A stretch of DNA of 64,000 nucleotides from Achatina immaculata (taxonomy: Eukaryota; Mollusca; Gastropoda; Stylommatophora; Achatinidae), in contig CM019715.1 in NCBI GenBank assembly GCA_009760885.1, positions 25,624,522 through 25,688,521 of the forward strand, written 5' to 3'. The translations under genes and the position numbers were made by a program. This document shows, piece by piece, positions 12,701 to 27,200 of the stretch; position 1 is the stretch's first letter, and each line of letters begins with the position of its first letter. The notes under the pieces are model-generated. The model saw only the letters and a program-made list of their open reading frames with translations, was not told the origin of the DNA and did not search any database.

Positions 12701-15700
12701 ACATGAGGATACAAGGTATAACTGTGAGATATAAAGATACAAGGTATAACTCACTGACATGAGGATACAAGGTATAACTCACAGGCATGAGGATACAAAG
12801 CATAACTCACAGGTATGAGGATACATGGTCTTAGAGAGATAAGGATACAAAGTATAATTCACTGACTTGAGGATACAAGATATAACTCACAGGCATGAGG
12901 ATACAAGGTATAACTCACTGACATGAGGATACAAGGTATAACTCGGTGATATAAGGATACAATGAATAACTCACTGACATGAGGATACAAGGTATAACTC
13001 ACTGACATAATGATACAAGGTATAACTCACAGGCATGATGATACAAAGTATAACTCACAGGCATGAGGATACAAGGTATAACTTGGTGATATAGGGATAC
13101 AAGGTATAATTCACAGACATAAGTCACACCACTCTTATCACTTCTCTACATATTCCCCCCTGCAGGTCTATGCACTTCCTGTATTGTTCTACTGGCTTAT
13201 TCATTCCTTGGAAGAAGTCTGTTGGCTGCACTCAAAACCCAGGTCTGCACTGCTTCCTTAGCTTCATCATCAGAAGTGAACTTTAGGTTACCCAAAGTCA
13301 TCATGCCTTCTACTTGGAAAGTAAGGATCCATACTGCTGATATCTAAATGTGCAGCAACAGCAGACAATGAAACCCTGTGGTCTTCTCTGATCAAGATTT
13401 GTGCCCTGCTCATGTGAGCTTGTGTGTGTGTGATGCTGGTTGACTGATCAGACTGAACTTCACAGGTTACACTTACTCTGTGTGGGTTATACTTACTCTG
13501 TGTGGGTTATACTTACTTGTGTGGATTATACTTACTCTGTGTGAATTATACTTACTCTGTGTGGATTATACTTGTGTGGATTATATTTACTCTGTGTGGA
13601 TTATACTTGTGTGAATGATACTTACTCTGTGTGGATTATACTTGTGTGGATTATACTTACTCTGTGTTGACTACACTTGTTTTTAATCTTTCTACCCATT
13701 TATAAACTTTTCGTTGTGCCATACTGCTTTGACTTCTATAATGAGCCCAACATACTAAGGGTGAATTTCTTCAAGTTTCATTCCCTCTGCCTAAAAGGAA
13801 TCTCACTACAGCGAGACATGTTCAACAATGGTGTAATCCCACAGCGGTGCTTATTTAACCTAGACTTCAACTTGACTAAGGACAGAATGTTGCATCATGC
13901 ATAGTCAAACCGCCCATCAGCCATTGCAAATTTTCAAACTGCCTTAACTTTTTTTTTTCCTCTCGTATCAGTATGAGCTGTCATATTGCATGTATTCTCC
14001 CAGTTAATTGTAAATGAGGATAAAAGCTACACACAGCAAATCTGATATTTTTAAAGAAGCATATTCAACAAATGAAACATAAAAAAACAAGAAAAGTTTC
14101 ACAATGAAGGACTATAGCAACCCAGAACAAAAGAACCAAGAAAGATGAAAGGAGATGACGTATGTACAAAATTGGAGACTTGAACATGGTAGAACAGAGA
14201 TATGAGGAAGATAACAACATAACACTGATATGTGGAAGATCATAACAGAGACACTTTGGCAACTGTCACCTTCAAAGGATGACTAAAAAAAAAAACCCAA
14301 GTCCACAGTTCAAGTGCCAGCTCTTATCACTTTCTCTTCTCTCACATGCAAAGTGCTTTCTCTAACTATATTTCAAATGTTAACCACTAAATCAGTTTTA
14401 CACTCTACCTTACCTTCAGCGTGTCCTTCTTGAAAGCCATGCTACCTTCTTTGATTGTAGAAAGAACATCCTGGGTGGAGGGGTTAGCCCCAAGGCTCTC
14501 TAGTCTGGCAGAGAAGAAAGCTAGAACCTGTGGATTCAGCGGAAAACAAAAATTTCTCTCTCTCTCTACAAAAATGAAGACATAACAAATATTAATCACT
14601 ATTTGAAATCATTATTCTCCACACAAATCTGTCACGAACCACCACTGGTCTCGCATGACAAAGGTCGGGGGTGGGGGGGGGGGGGGTGTGTGTGTGTTTC
14701 GAATCCGGCCCGGGAGCACGCCAGTCACTCAGCTGTAGAAATGGGCACCTGACGACTGACCATATAACCCTCTAGTGTGTGCTGACAGGTCAAGGAAAAT
14801 ATGGGCACTAGCACCATATCCCTATGTGCCTCTAAGGCATGACAGGATTACCATTACATTTCCCTTTTACTCAACAACTTGCAGGAGTCCCCAGCGTGCA
14901 TGTTTGTGTGTCTGGGTTTATCATCAGTGCCTGTGAACTCTCAATTGTGGTAATAAGATATCTTGAGTTTCTTGTGGCTGCCTCATTTCTACTCTGGATG
15001 TAGTAGGACAGGGAAAGCTGTATGGCCAAAGTCCATGAACTGTAAGAGCACACAATGTTCTTCAAGACTTCAGGCAAAAGGTTACTTGGGTAACCTGAGC
15101 ATGCATGTGCTCTGGCACAGTGAATTCAGTCATTACATGCTGTGCTGGACAGCTATGGAATATTGCTTCTCCATTTCTGTGAAATTCTGGACAGCTATGG
15201 AATCATGATTCTCCATTTCTGTGAAATTCTGGACAGCTATGGAATCATGCTTCTCAACTTCTGTGAAATTCTGGATAGCTATGGAATCATGCTTCTCAAC
15301 TTCTGTGAAATTCTGGACAGCTATGGAATCATGATTCTCCATTTCTGTGAAATTCTGGACAGCTATGGAATCATGATTCTCCATTTCTGTGAAATTCTGG
15401 ACAGCTATGGAATCATGATTCTCAACTTCTGTGAAATTCTGGACAGCTATGGAATCATGATTCTCCATTTCTGTGAAATTCTGGACAGCTATGGAATCAC
15501 GATTCTCCATTTCTGTGAAATTCTGGACAGCTATGGAATCACGCTTCTCCATTTCTGTGAAATTCTGGACAGCTATGGAATCACGCTTCTCCATTTCTGT
15601 GAAATTCTGGACAGCTATGGAATCACGCTTCTCCATTTCTGTGAAATTCTGGACAGCTATGGAATCACGCTTCTCCATTTCTGTGAAATTCTGGACAGCT

Positions 15701-18229
15701 ATGGAATCATGCTTCTCCATTTCTGTGAAATTCTGGACAGCTATGGAATCATGCTTCTCAACTTCTCTGAAATTCTGGACAGCTATGGAATCATGCTTCT
15801 CCATTGTTATGAAATTCTTAGTGGTTTTAGACGGACTCAAATGCTCTTCTTTTTCCCGTGCCTCTTGATCAGTCTGCTGAAATATTCTTCTCTTGGTCTT
15901 CCTCACCTTCTTATTTCTAGGAGTTTTCCAATCATCCAACTTCTGTCTTCTCGTGACATGTCTAAAAAATTCTGACTGTTTTGTTCTTAATTTTAACTCT
16001 TGTGTTTTTTTTTTCTGAAAGTTCTCTGAGGACCTCCTCTGTCTCTGTGTGTGTGTGTGTGCGTGTGTGTGTATGTGTTTTTTTTTTCTGAAAGTTCTCT
16101 GAGGACCTGGTTTTATTTTGTGTGTGTGTGTGTGTTTTCTGAAAGTTCTCTGAGGATCTGGTTTTATTTTGTATGCGTGTTCTGAAAGTTCTCTGAGGAC
16201 CTCCTTGTTTTATTTTTTTGGCCTGTTCTGGGAGCTGCATCTTTCTTCAAAACCAGACCTCTCTAACTTCTAATTGGGATGCCATTAAAAAAAAAGTATG
16301 GATTTATATCTGTAAGGATTTGTTCATACATATGATTATCTTAGCTACTTAGCAGGCTCTCTCACTCTCTCTCTGTGCGTGTGCTTGTGTCTCTCTGTGT
16401 CTCACTCTCACTCTGTCTTGCTCTCTCTCTGTCTCACTCTGTCTCATTCTCACTGTCTTGCTCTCTCTGTGTCTCATTCTCTCTCTCTTAAGTTATCTTA
16501 ACTGCTCTTTACAGACACTGAATAGAGTTAATTGTTTAATCTGAATAGTCCCGAAATTTTTGTTTAGTAGATAGTCATATATATATATATATATATATGT
16601 AGTTACTTATGTACTGAGTGAATGTTTAAGAGCAAAACATAAATGTTATATTTTATAGTCTCTCAGCTTAAATGTTAATTATGTTTGTTACATGAACAAA
16701 ATATTTGTAGAATGTCTGGAATAGAGTGAAAGATGTATGATAAAGGGCAGAATGTCAGATGGGCTTGTCTGGAATAGAGTGAAAGATGTATGATAAAGGG
16801 CAGAATGTCAGATGGGCCTGCGTGCCCAATTCTTAACCCTTTTGAAATAAAGATCAATCAATCAATCAATCTCTGTGATTGTGTCTCTCTCTGTCTCACT
16901 CTCACTGTCTCTCTCACTCTGTGCTTGTGTCTCTCTCTGTCTCACTCTGTCTCCCTCTCTCTCTCTCGCTCACTGTCTCTCTCTCTGTGCTTGTGTCTCT
17001 CTCTCACTGTCTCTCTCTCTTTCTCTGTGTCTCGCTCGCTCTGTCTGTCTCTCTCTCTCTCTATGTGCTTGTGTCTGTCTCACTCTTACTCTGTGTGTGT
17101 GTATGTGTCGCTCACTCTGTCTCTGTCTCTCTCTCTCTCTCTCTGTGTGTGCTTGTGTCTCTTTGTCTCACTCTCAGTCTCTCTCTCTATCTCTTTGTCT
17201 CGCTCGCTCGCTCTGTCTCTCTCTCTCTCTCTGTGCTTGTGTCTGTCTCTCTCTCTCTGTCTCGCTCGCTTGCTCTGTCTCTCTCCCTCTGTCCCACAGA
17301 CATGGACGGAGTAAGACACAAGTACTTACAGTGTCTATGTTCTGTATAATATCCTGGAAAGTTGGGTGCCCCCTGAAAGCAGCAAACAAGCTCCTCTGGT
17401 ACAGAAGGGAATATACAAGATGAGGATTGTGCTGGATGCAGGAGCTCAAGCAGGAATTGATGATCTCTAGAACCATTCTCAGAACTTCTTCTAAGACTGA
17501 CAAGTCTTGAAGCTGGGGACATTCAAGAAGATGATCACAATTATCACCCCTGTGATTAATCTAAATAAAAATACCAAAAAAAGTGCTCACTTAAAAAATA
17601 TAAATATATCATCCTAAAGCTCCTTAAAAAGTTCTACTAAAAAAAAGAAGAAAAAAAACGGATTTAAATTTTGTTCCGCTTCTTATACGAGTCTGTGTGG
17701 GTCAGATCTTTAAGTTCAGCTTCAGTTATTTGTGCTTAAGTGTGTGGAGGCCCATCTGTGCTTATGTGTGTGGAGGACCATCTGTGATTAAGTGAGTGGA
17801 GGATCATCTGTGCTTAAGTGTGTGGAGGACCATCCATGCTTAACTCTTCCCGTGCGGGATGAAGAAACACGGACGTGTCGTTGCGTGCGGGAGTAAAATG
17901 CGGGTCTTGACTGTAAGGGGGTATAGTTGTAAAATGGAATGGAAAACAGTGTTTCCATGTACTTCCGTATACGTAATATGTGTCAAAGTGTAGCTAAATG
18001 AATGAAAATTTCATAAATGCAGAGTTTTTTAGGAAAAAAGAAGTAATGTGATGTTTTTAGACACTGATTGTGGCCAGCTCACCATCGGCTAGGTCTAGAT
18101 TCGCGCTGTCTTGCTCTCTCTGTGTCTCATTCTCTCTCTCTTAAGTTATCTTAACTGCTCTTTACAGACACTGAATAGAGTTAATTGTTTAATCTGAATA
18201 GTCCCGAAATTTTTGTTTAGTAGATAGTC

Positions 18230-18260
<31 letters not shown>

Positions 18261-21200
18261 TACTTATGTACTGAGTGAATGTTTAAGAGCAAAACATAAA
18301 TGTTATATTTTATAGTCTCTCAGCTTAAATGTTAATTATGTTTGTTACATGAACAAAATATTTGTAGAATGTCTGGAATAGAGTGAAAGATGTATGATAA
18401 AGGGCAGAATGTCAGATGGGCTTGTCTGGAATAGAGTGAAAGATGTATGATAAAGGGCAGAATGTCAGATGGGCCTGCGTGCCCAATTCTTAACCCTTTT
18501 GAAATAAAGATCAATCAATCAATCAATCTCTGTGATTGTGTCTCTCTCTGTCTCACTCTCACTGTCTCTCTCACTCTGTGCTTGTGTCTCTCTCTGTCTC
18601 CCTCTCTCTCTCTCGCTCACTGTCTCTCTCTCTGTGCTTGTGTCTCTCTCTCACTGTCTCTCTCTTTCTTTCTCTGTGTCTCGCTCGCTCTGTCTGTCTC
18701 TCTCTCTCTCTATGTGCTTGTGTCTGTCTCACTCTTACTCTGTGTGTGTGTGTCGCTCACTCTGTCTCTGTCTCTCTCTCTCTGTGTGCTTGTGTCTCTT
18801 TGTCTCACTCTCAGTCTCTCTCTCTATCTCTTTGTCTCGCTCGCTCGCTCTGTCTCTCTCTCTCTCTCTGTGCTTGTGTCTGTCTCTCTCTCTCTGTCTC
18901 GCTCGCTTGCTCTGTCTCTCTCCCTCTGTCCCACAGACATGGACGGAGTAAGACACAAGTACTTACAGTGTCTATGTTCTGTATAATATCCTGGAAAGTT
19001 GGGTGCCCCCTGAAAGCAGCAAACAAGCTCCTCTGGTACAGAAGGGAATATACAAGATGAGGATTGTGCTGGATGCAGGAGCTCAAGCAGGAATTGATGA
19101 TCTCTAGAACCATTCTCAGAACTTCTTCTAAGACTGACAAGTCTTGAAGCTGGGGACATTCAAGAAGATGATCACAATTATCACCCCTGTGATTAATCTA
19201 AATAAAAATACCAAAAAAAGTGCTCACTTAAAAAATATAAATATATCATCCTAAAGCTCCTTAAAAAGTTCTACTAAAAAAAAGAAGAAAAAAAACGGAT
19301 TTAAATTTTGTTCCGCTTCTTATACGAGTCTGTGTGGGTCAGATCTTTAAGTTCAGCTTCAGTTATTTGTGCTTAAGTGTGTGGAGGCCCATCTGTGCTT
19401 ATGTGTGTGGAGGACCATCTGTGATTAAGTGAGTGGAGGATCATCTGTGCTTAAGTGTGTGGAGGACCATCCATGCTTAACTCTTCCCGTGCGGGATGAA
19501 GAAACACGGACGTGTCGTTGCGTGCGGGAGTAAAATGCGGGTCTTGACTGTAAGGGGGTATAGTTGTAAAATGGAATGGAAAACAGTGTTTCCATGTACT
19601 TCCGTATACGTAATATGTGTCAAAGTGTAGCTAAATGAATGAAAATTTCATAAATGCAGAGTTTTTTAGGAAAAAAGAAGTAATGTGATGTTTTTAGACA
19701 CTGATTGTGGCCAGCTCACCATCGGCTAGGTCTAGATTCGCGCTTCTTACCCCTACTTACCATCTAAGATGTGTAGATCTACTTATCGATCTCATATTGT
19801 GACTCCGTATGGCATTTTCGCTTACTGAATGTCTGAAATAACCTACTAATTACTCCTAACTACTTCTCCAGTCATCTAAATATGTCTAAATCTACTTAGA
19901 AAACATTCAAGAGCAGCGGGGTGGCCATAGGCTATGTCCATACCCCTATCTACATCGTCAAAAATTGAAAAATTTCCATGCTTCACGTCCTTGTTCTCGC
20001 TCGGCATTGCTCGTAACTAGGCATGCATTCTCCATTTTGAAAGTGTCACCGGAATCGCGGACGAAATCCGTACAATATAAATGTTACACCGCTTGTTTTA
20101 ATGGAACAATGATTGTCGAATTTTCGACCATACGGTAGCTTGGGACCACAGGAAGTGTCGAAAATTCGACCATACGCACGGAAAGAGTTAAGAGTGTGGA
20201 GGACCATCCATGCTTAAGTGACCATCCATGCTTAAGTGTGTGGAGGACCATCCATGCTTAAGAGTGTGGAGGACCATCCATGCTTAAGTGTATGGAGGAC
20301 CATCCATGCTTAAGTGTGTGGAGGACCATCCATGCTTCCTATGTCCCAGAACATGAATAGCTATCCTCTACTGTGCTGACAGGTCAAGGAGGATATGGAC
20401 ACTAGCACCATATTCCCTAGGTACCTCCATGGCATAACAGGGGGGTACCTTTACTTGTATCTACCAGAACCAGAAGGGATGGTAGGCTGACATCTACTGC
20501 AATGCCAGCCTTGTTTTTGGCCTGAAAAAACTACAGGGACAAACTTGTGTAAATACCCCTGCAAATGTTCCAGCTACCTGGAATCATCCAACTACTATCA
20601 TCAGACTTAAACAGGAAAAGAAAAGCAAAACAAAAGAAAACAAATGATAGCTTTTTTTTTTCCCCGGTCCCGGGATTGAACCCATGATCTTCCAGTTGCC
20701 ACTGCACTTTTTTGAAGTGCGTCTTTAGCGATCCAGCCACGGAGGACTGGTATTGGTTGTGGCAAACGAAATTACTTATGTTCCCAATGCTTGTTTCGCA
20801 TACTACACAGCCAGCATGAGGCCTTTTCTGCTGTTTCTGAAAGGCTTCTCAATGCCCTTGCTCTTGCTTGTCCCTTTATGCCCAGTTGCTTACATAGGTC
20901 ATATGCTGATGTTGCTACGAATCCTCTTGCTCCCACTTCTACAGCTATCACTTTTGCCCTGATTCCTGCCCCCTGCCTCAGTTGCTTGACCAGATCGTTG
21001 TACTTCTCCAATCTGAATAAATGCTGTTCCTCTATTCTAGTTTCGTATGGGACCGTAAGCTCGATCATTATTAATTCCTGTTTTTCTGTGGAGTACACTA
21101 CAATGTCTGGTCGCATTCCTGTGTTCTTGATGGCAGTCGGGTATTCTCTTCTTCCTGGAAGGTCCGCCATCACATCCCAGTCATTTGTACCATCTAGCAG

Positions 21201-24200
21201 TGATGGTAAGGGAATGTCCCTGATTTCAATATTTGATGTCGTACCAGCACCTATGAAATATTTAGGTGGGACCTCAACTCTTTTGCTGTTATTTGCTTTA
21301 TCTTTTGCCCCGTCTATGATGGCTACTAGTTCCTACAACACTCTGTTGTGCCGCCAGGTGTACCGTCCTTGCCCTAAAGACACTCTACATGCTGACAGCA
21401 CATGTTCCAATGTTTGCCTTTCGTTGCAGAGAGGGCACTTTGTATCTTCTGATACACCCCATTTGTATAGGTTGAAGCCTGTAGGCAGAAGGTCATAAGT
21501 AGCTCTGATGATGAAGCTGAGCCTCAAGGGTGCCATTTTCCAGATGTCATTCCATGTTAGTGATCTCTGCAGGACTTCCTCCCATGTTGTCCATTGCCCT
21601 TCTTGTGATTGTTGGACTGCCTTCTGGACCCGCTTGTCATCCTCTGAATTCCTTACTTCGCTGATGATCATATCCCTTCTTTCCTTGCAGGAGGCCTTTG
21701 ACCACCATTTGATTTCGCCATGACCAAATCCCCTTCTGTTGGTATAGGAAATACATGAACAAACAAAAACAGTAACAATAAAATGGAAAGCCAACTGACT
21801 TCAGAACAGTGAAGAAGAAATGAGACTGTAGGGTGAGAGAGATGATGATGAAGAAAAAGTTTCAGAGATAATGAAGATAAACAGCAAAAGAGAAAAGTTC
21901 TAGAAGAGCCTTACATAATCCTGCTGCTCACTGTCTGTCTGCTCATCTGTCTGCTCACTTGCTTGGCTGTCCATGGCTGACTGCCGAATCTGGTCAACCA
22001 GTTTCGAGTGCCGCTTGCACAGCTGGGAGAAAAGGCTGGGTAGATGCAAAATATCATCAGAAAGTCATCAATGCTGAGCAACAAGCTATAGTTATATAAA
22101 CTACAGTACCTGATTAACTGATTTATAATGAACTTGTCAACCTATAAAGCAAAGAGCAAGCCGGTAAAAAGAAAAAAATCCTCAAACAAGGCAAGCAATC
22201 AGATGGTAATTCTTTTATTAGTGGGACAACTGAAATCATTAATTCAATCTGTGCTGTGTGATCACGGTTCTCACGCTGTCTGATCTGGCAATTACAATAA
22301 TTAGTGTATAAGTATACAACTATACAAGAAGCACTGCAGTAAAGCTTTGATGTAGAAATGTATAAACTAGGAAAAAAGGTAGGAACAGCCTTATTACTTA
22401 ATGACTAGGTGTTTCGGTTTGAGCCTTAATCATACAAAAACATACAATGAAGAATTAGAGTGAGGAGATAAAGTATAGATTCACGTGAATCCTATGTTTA
22501 AAAAAAAAAAATAAATAAAATGGACAGAGCACTTAGCTTGAAAGAATAAAATATATATTTATATCCGGCAATCAGAGACCCATAGCTAGTATCAGGGTTG
22601 GCAACCCACAGCTGACCAAGACTCTGACCCGCCCCAGTGTTGGTACCCCCTCCTAGAGGTAAAAGGCCTAGTATGCATAACAGAGTAGGGACTACCATAG
22701 TTCCCATGGTGGTGGATTCTGCTAAAGAAGCACTGCACATTCCGTGCCTTTTAGTTGCACTCAGCAACTGAAACCCCCCCAACCACTGCCATAACCCACT
22801 CCCAAACCAACACAAAGCTGTGCCTCAACAACTTCACCTCATAGAAGGCTGCAAAGAACACCTGCTTGTAGTTCCAGAGAGACTTAAGAAGAAAAACAAA
22901 ATGCTTCTTCACTTTGCAGTCTCTGATATTTCCAGCTGAATCTGCTTCCTTCCCTTTTCCACACTACTCGATCAGGCTCTTTTGATATTTTTTTTTTCCC
23001 CTTTTACTTTCCTTCCTTCTATATTTTTTTTTTTTTTCAGCTTTGAAGTGATTATCAAGTCCTTTAACTCCTGTCTTCCCATGATATGGGATATTTCCCA
23101 GTCAAATCAAGGACAATTTGTGCCACTGTTTTGAAACTCCTTGTGCTTTAATTCATGGAACCCAAACTGTAAAACCCAAAAACTGTTACCAATTTTTTAA
23201 AAAACTATTTATATGTCTGACTTTAACTGTTTACTTATCTGCTGATGCATCAATGTCAAGTTACTGACCACACCCAGCCAGAACTCCCCATTTATGCATT
23301 ACTGTTTATTTTTTCTACCTAATTCTACCAACTCTTCAAGAAATACTTCCGCTGCATCTACAGCCAGTTTAGTTTTACCCACATGACATGAAGCAAGAGT
23401 TCAAACAAAAGGATGAACTATACTGAACATCCGAAGCAAAAGGATGAACTATACTGAACATCTGAAACAAAAGGATGAACTATACTGAACATTTGAAACA
23501 AAAGGATGAACTATACTGAACATCTGAAACAAAAGGATGAACTATACTGAACATTTGAAACAAAAGGATGAACTATACTGAACATCTGAAACAGGGACAG
23601 TTGGGGGCCTGACCGGCCAAGTAGTTCATCTCTCAGCCTGAAGATCAGTGACATGATACTAGCCAGAGGAGACCACAGTCAAACCAGATGTAAACATGGG
23701 TACCAGGTCCCTCCTAAAATATGGCAATTTTTTTTTTGGGGGGGGGGGGGGGGGGTAAAATGTAACCAGATGTGGTAATGACCCACATGACCCTCTAGTG
23801 AACAAATAGGATCAAGAAAACATAAGCAGTAACATCATGCCAACCATATGCCATGTCACAGAATATGTTATTGTCATGGAATATGTTATTGTCATGGAAT
23901 ATGTTATTGTCATGGAATATGTTACTGTCATGGAATACATTAATGAAAATATAGGTTCTAACATATCTCTTGTCTGTCTGTCTGTCTGAGTGTCATGAAA
24001 TGGGGCTACTTTTACCTAGGAATGCAGAATGAAAAAAATATTAACAATACAAAATGTCCTGCTCCCTGAACTTCCACTGCATATTTGACTTTGAACTTGA
24101 GCCAAATGGATCACACAACTTCTTTCTCTTCTTCAGTCTCCCTGAAATCTGAGCTAATGTTCTTCGCAGCCAATGCTGTGGAGATGTTGAGGCACAGCAT

Positions 24201-27200
24201 CATGTCATATTGGGAGCAGGTCATGGCAGCTATTTTTTCAGTGCCCGAGTGCAGTAACAAAGCAATACTTATTCAGCAGCCTCCACTGCTATGGTGATCC
24301 CTGCCCTGTCAGCCAGGCTAGACCTGCTACTGGGCGCACCAACAGGGTTCACAAACTCTGACGCCAGCATGTCAGGTATGGGTTGCTGTTTGCCAAAACA
24401 GACAGCATCTTCACCCCCTCCCACCCCCCACCCCCCAAAGACCACACAACTAATGTAAACTTTGAATAATTGGACCAATACCTTCTCTTCAAAGAATGCA
24501 ACCTTTGATTAAGTACTGCACATCAGAACTTAACTTTAACTGCTCCACACTCCTCTATCCATCTCCCCACAACACTGGGGACCTACAGCCCCAGGCACAA
24601 GCACAGGGACCAAAGAGAATGTTTGTTTTCTCAGCAACAATTAATGTGACTGATCAAGAAAGCTCCCCCCTCCCTCCCCTGTAACACTAACCAGCGGTTA
24701 ACTCACTTGATAATCTTCTGTGCCACAAAGGAGTTGAGATTTGTGAACTGTGAAGACATGTTTGCCAAAGCAGCAAGGCAGTTAGTGTGGAGATACTTGT
24801 CCTGGTGATGGAAACACAAAAAGTGTGTACATGTAAATATCTAAGATTTATAAATATATGAAAGATAAGTATACGAAGAATATGATTTCAAGTCTTTCCT
24901 GTCTTACTATATGTGGTCAGAAACATGGAGTGCAACTAAACAAGACGAAAACCAAATACAAACATTTGAGAATGGAATCCTGAGAAGAATTTACGAACTA
25001 GTAGGAGACCCTATAGGGCAACAATGAAAGATAAGAAGTAACAAAGAAATCTACACATTTTTAAACTCTCTGCTTATAACAGCCATTATGAAAAACAACA
25101 GGCTGATGTGGCTAGGACCATTTAGAGAGAATGGACGAGGATAGACAGACAAAGATGGCTCATACAGAAGTGATGATAGTGGACAGATTAAGAGGCAGAC
25201 CTAGACAACGATGGTGAGACAACCTAGAAGAAGATAAATGCACTCTTTGAGTTCGACAACCGGCAAGAAAAAAGATTAAGAACAGAGAGGAATGGAGACA
25301 TGTTTTGTCTGCAGAAATGAGCCTCACTAGCTCAGAACGCCACTGAATACAGCAGCTGTTTGAAGAAAAAGAAGAAGAAAAATAAGAATGTGAAGAATCA
25401 CTAAAGGAAAAATGGGGAAACTGAAGATCATTTGTTTAAGAAAACAAAAAATAGGAGTAGCTTTAATATACTAATAAATATTGTTATTCTTTTTTTACCC
25501 CCCCCCCCCCCCCTTTCCAAACCTCTTTTTTAAAAAAAAAAAACCCACTAAAATGTAACAACTACATACATAATCATTATAGTAAAATCAACTACAAAGA
25601 AGAAAGCCCAGTCTTTTGTTGCAGTGAAAGAAGAAATATTAACATTATGAGTCATCTCTCAATTTTGCATGTCGTATCTTATTATGCAGCAGTCTCTGTG
25701 TAATTTATTTTAGATTTCTTGAGCTCCTAAAGGAAAACAGTGTGGAAGTTATTTGCTTACAAAGGGACTGATGTTCATTTTTTCAATCATTTTTACTTGC
25801 ACAAAAGTTTGATGTTTTTAATCAGATCATCTCTGCCTTACTTTTCCTGTTCCACTTGGTGAGCCCATTCAGATTCTCTTCTTTCTGTTTTTCTATCTTT
25901 CTTGCTTGTTTTTTTTTTTTCCTCCTGTGATTTTCAGTGATTATCAAGTCCTGCTCTCTTGTGACATGCCCCAAAAAAACTGATGATCAGCAATATGGGT
26001 TAATTTTGATGCAATATGTTATTGTCATGGAATATGTTACTGTCATGGAATACATTAATGAAAATATAGGTTCTAACATATCTCTTGTCTGTCTGTCTGT
26101 CTGTCTGAGTGTCATGAAATGGGGCTACTTTTACCTAGGAATGCAGAATGAAAAAAATATTAACAATACAAAATGTCCTGCTCCCTGAACTTCCACTGCA
26201 TATTTGACTTTGAACTTGAGCCAAATGGATCACACAACTTCTTTCTCTTCTTCAGTCTCCCTGAAATCTGAGCTAATGTTCTTCGCAGCCAATGCTGTGG
26301 AGATGTTGAGGCACAGCATCATGTCATATTGGGAGCAGGTCATGGCAGCTATTTTTTCAGTGCCCGAGTGCAGTAACAAAGCAATACTTATTCAGCAGCC
26401 TCCACTGCTATGGTGATCCCTGCCCTGTCAGCCAGGCTAGACCTGTTACTGGGCGCACCAACAGGGTTCACAAACCCTGACACCAGCATGTCAGGTATGG
26501 GTTGCTGTTTGCCAAAACAGACAGCATCTTCACCCCCTCCCACCCCCCACCCCCCAAAGACCACACAACTAATGTAAACTTTGAATAATTGGACCAATAC
26601 CTTCTCTTCAAAGAATGCAACCTTTGATTAAGTACTGCACATCAGAACTTAACTTTAACTGCTCCACACTCCTCTATCCATCTCCCCACAACACTGGGGA
26701 CCTACAGCCCCGGGCACAAGCACAGGGACCAAAGAGAATGTTTGTTTTCTCAGCAACAATTAATGTGACTGATCAAGAAAGCTCCCCCCTCCCTCCCCTG
26801 TAACACTAACCAGCGGTTAACTCACTTGATAATCTTCTGTGCCACAAAGGAGTTGAGATTTGTGAACTGTGAAGACATGTTTGCCAAAGCAGCAAGGCAG
26901 TTAGTGTGGAGATACTTGTCCTGGTGATGGAAACACAAAAAGTGTGTACATGTAAATATCTAAGATTTATAAATATATGAAAGATAAGTATACGAAGTCT
27001 TTCCTGTCTTACTATATGTGGTTAGAAACATGGAGTGCAACTAAACAAGACGAAAACCAAATACAAACATTTGAGAACGGAATCCTGAGAAGAATTTACG
27101 AACTAGTAGGAGACCCTATAGGGCAACAATGAAAGATAAGAAGTAACAAAGAAATCTACACATTTTTAAACTCTCTGCTTATAACAGCCATTATGAAAAA

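Larger units (their letters stand above)
16454..18107. repeat. 1.64-kb tandem duplication, copy 1 (contains DYM exon 13)
   Basis: Begins GTCTTGCTCTCTCTGTGTCT and ends CTAGGTCTAGATTCGCGCT. It holds CT-rich microsatellite (16870-17295), a retroelement 3' end with (ATCA)n at about 16675-16870, exon 13 and a truncated MITE. It is nearly identical to 18108-19744 apart from (TA)n and (CT)n length. Confidence 0.9.
23868..25470. repeat. Rearranged duplication, segment A (contains DYM exon 11)
   Basis: Matches A' at about 26014-27575 with scattered substitutions and a small deletion. It includes the ~20-bp TGTTATTGTCATGGAATA repeat, a repeat-family copy, exon 11 and a LINE 3' fragment. Confidence 0.9.

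Noticed and set aside
15133..15975. 268- and 277-residue ORFs on opposite strands
   Set aside because: Products of a 42-bp minisatellite whose period is a multiple of three.
16790..17423. Ser/Leu/Cys-rich ORFs of up to 182 residues, and their copies at 18.4-19.1 kb
   Set aside because: Translations of CT-rich microsatellite; the only real coding sequence overlapping them is DYM exon 13 on the minus strand.
20791..21498. Plus-strand 235-residue ORF
   Set aside because: Antisense shadow of the retrotransposon endonuclease frame.
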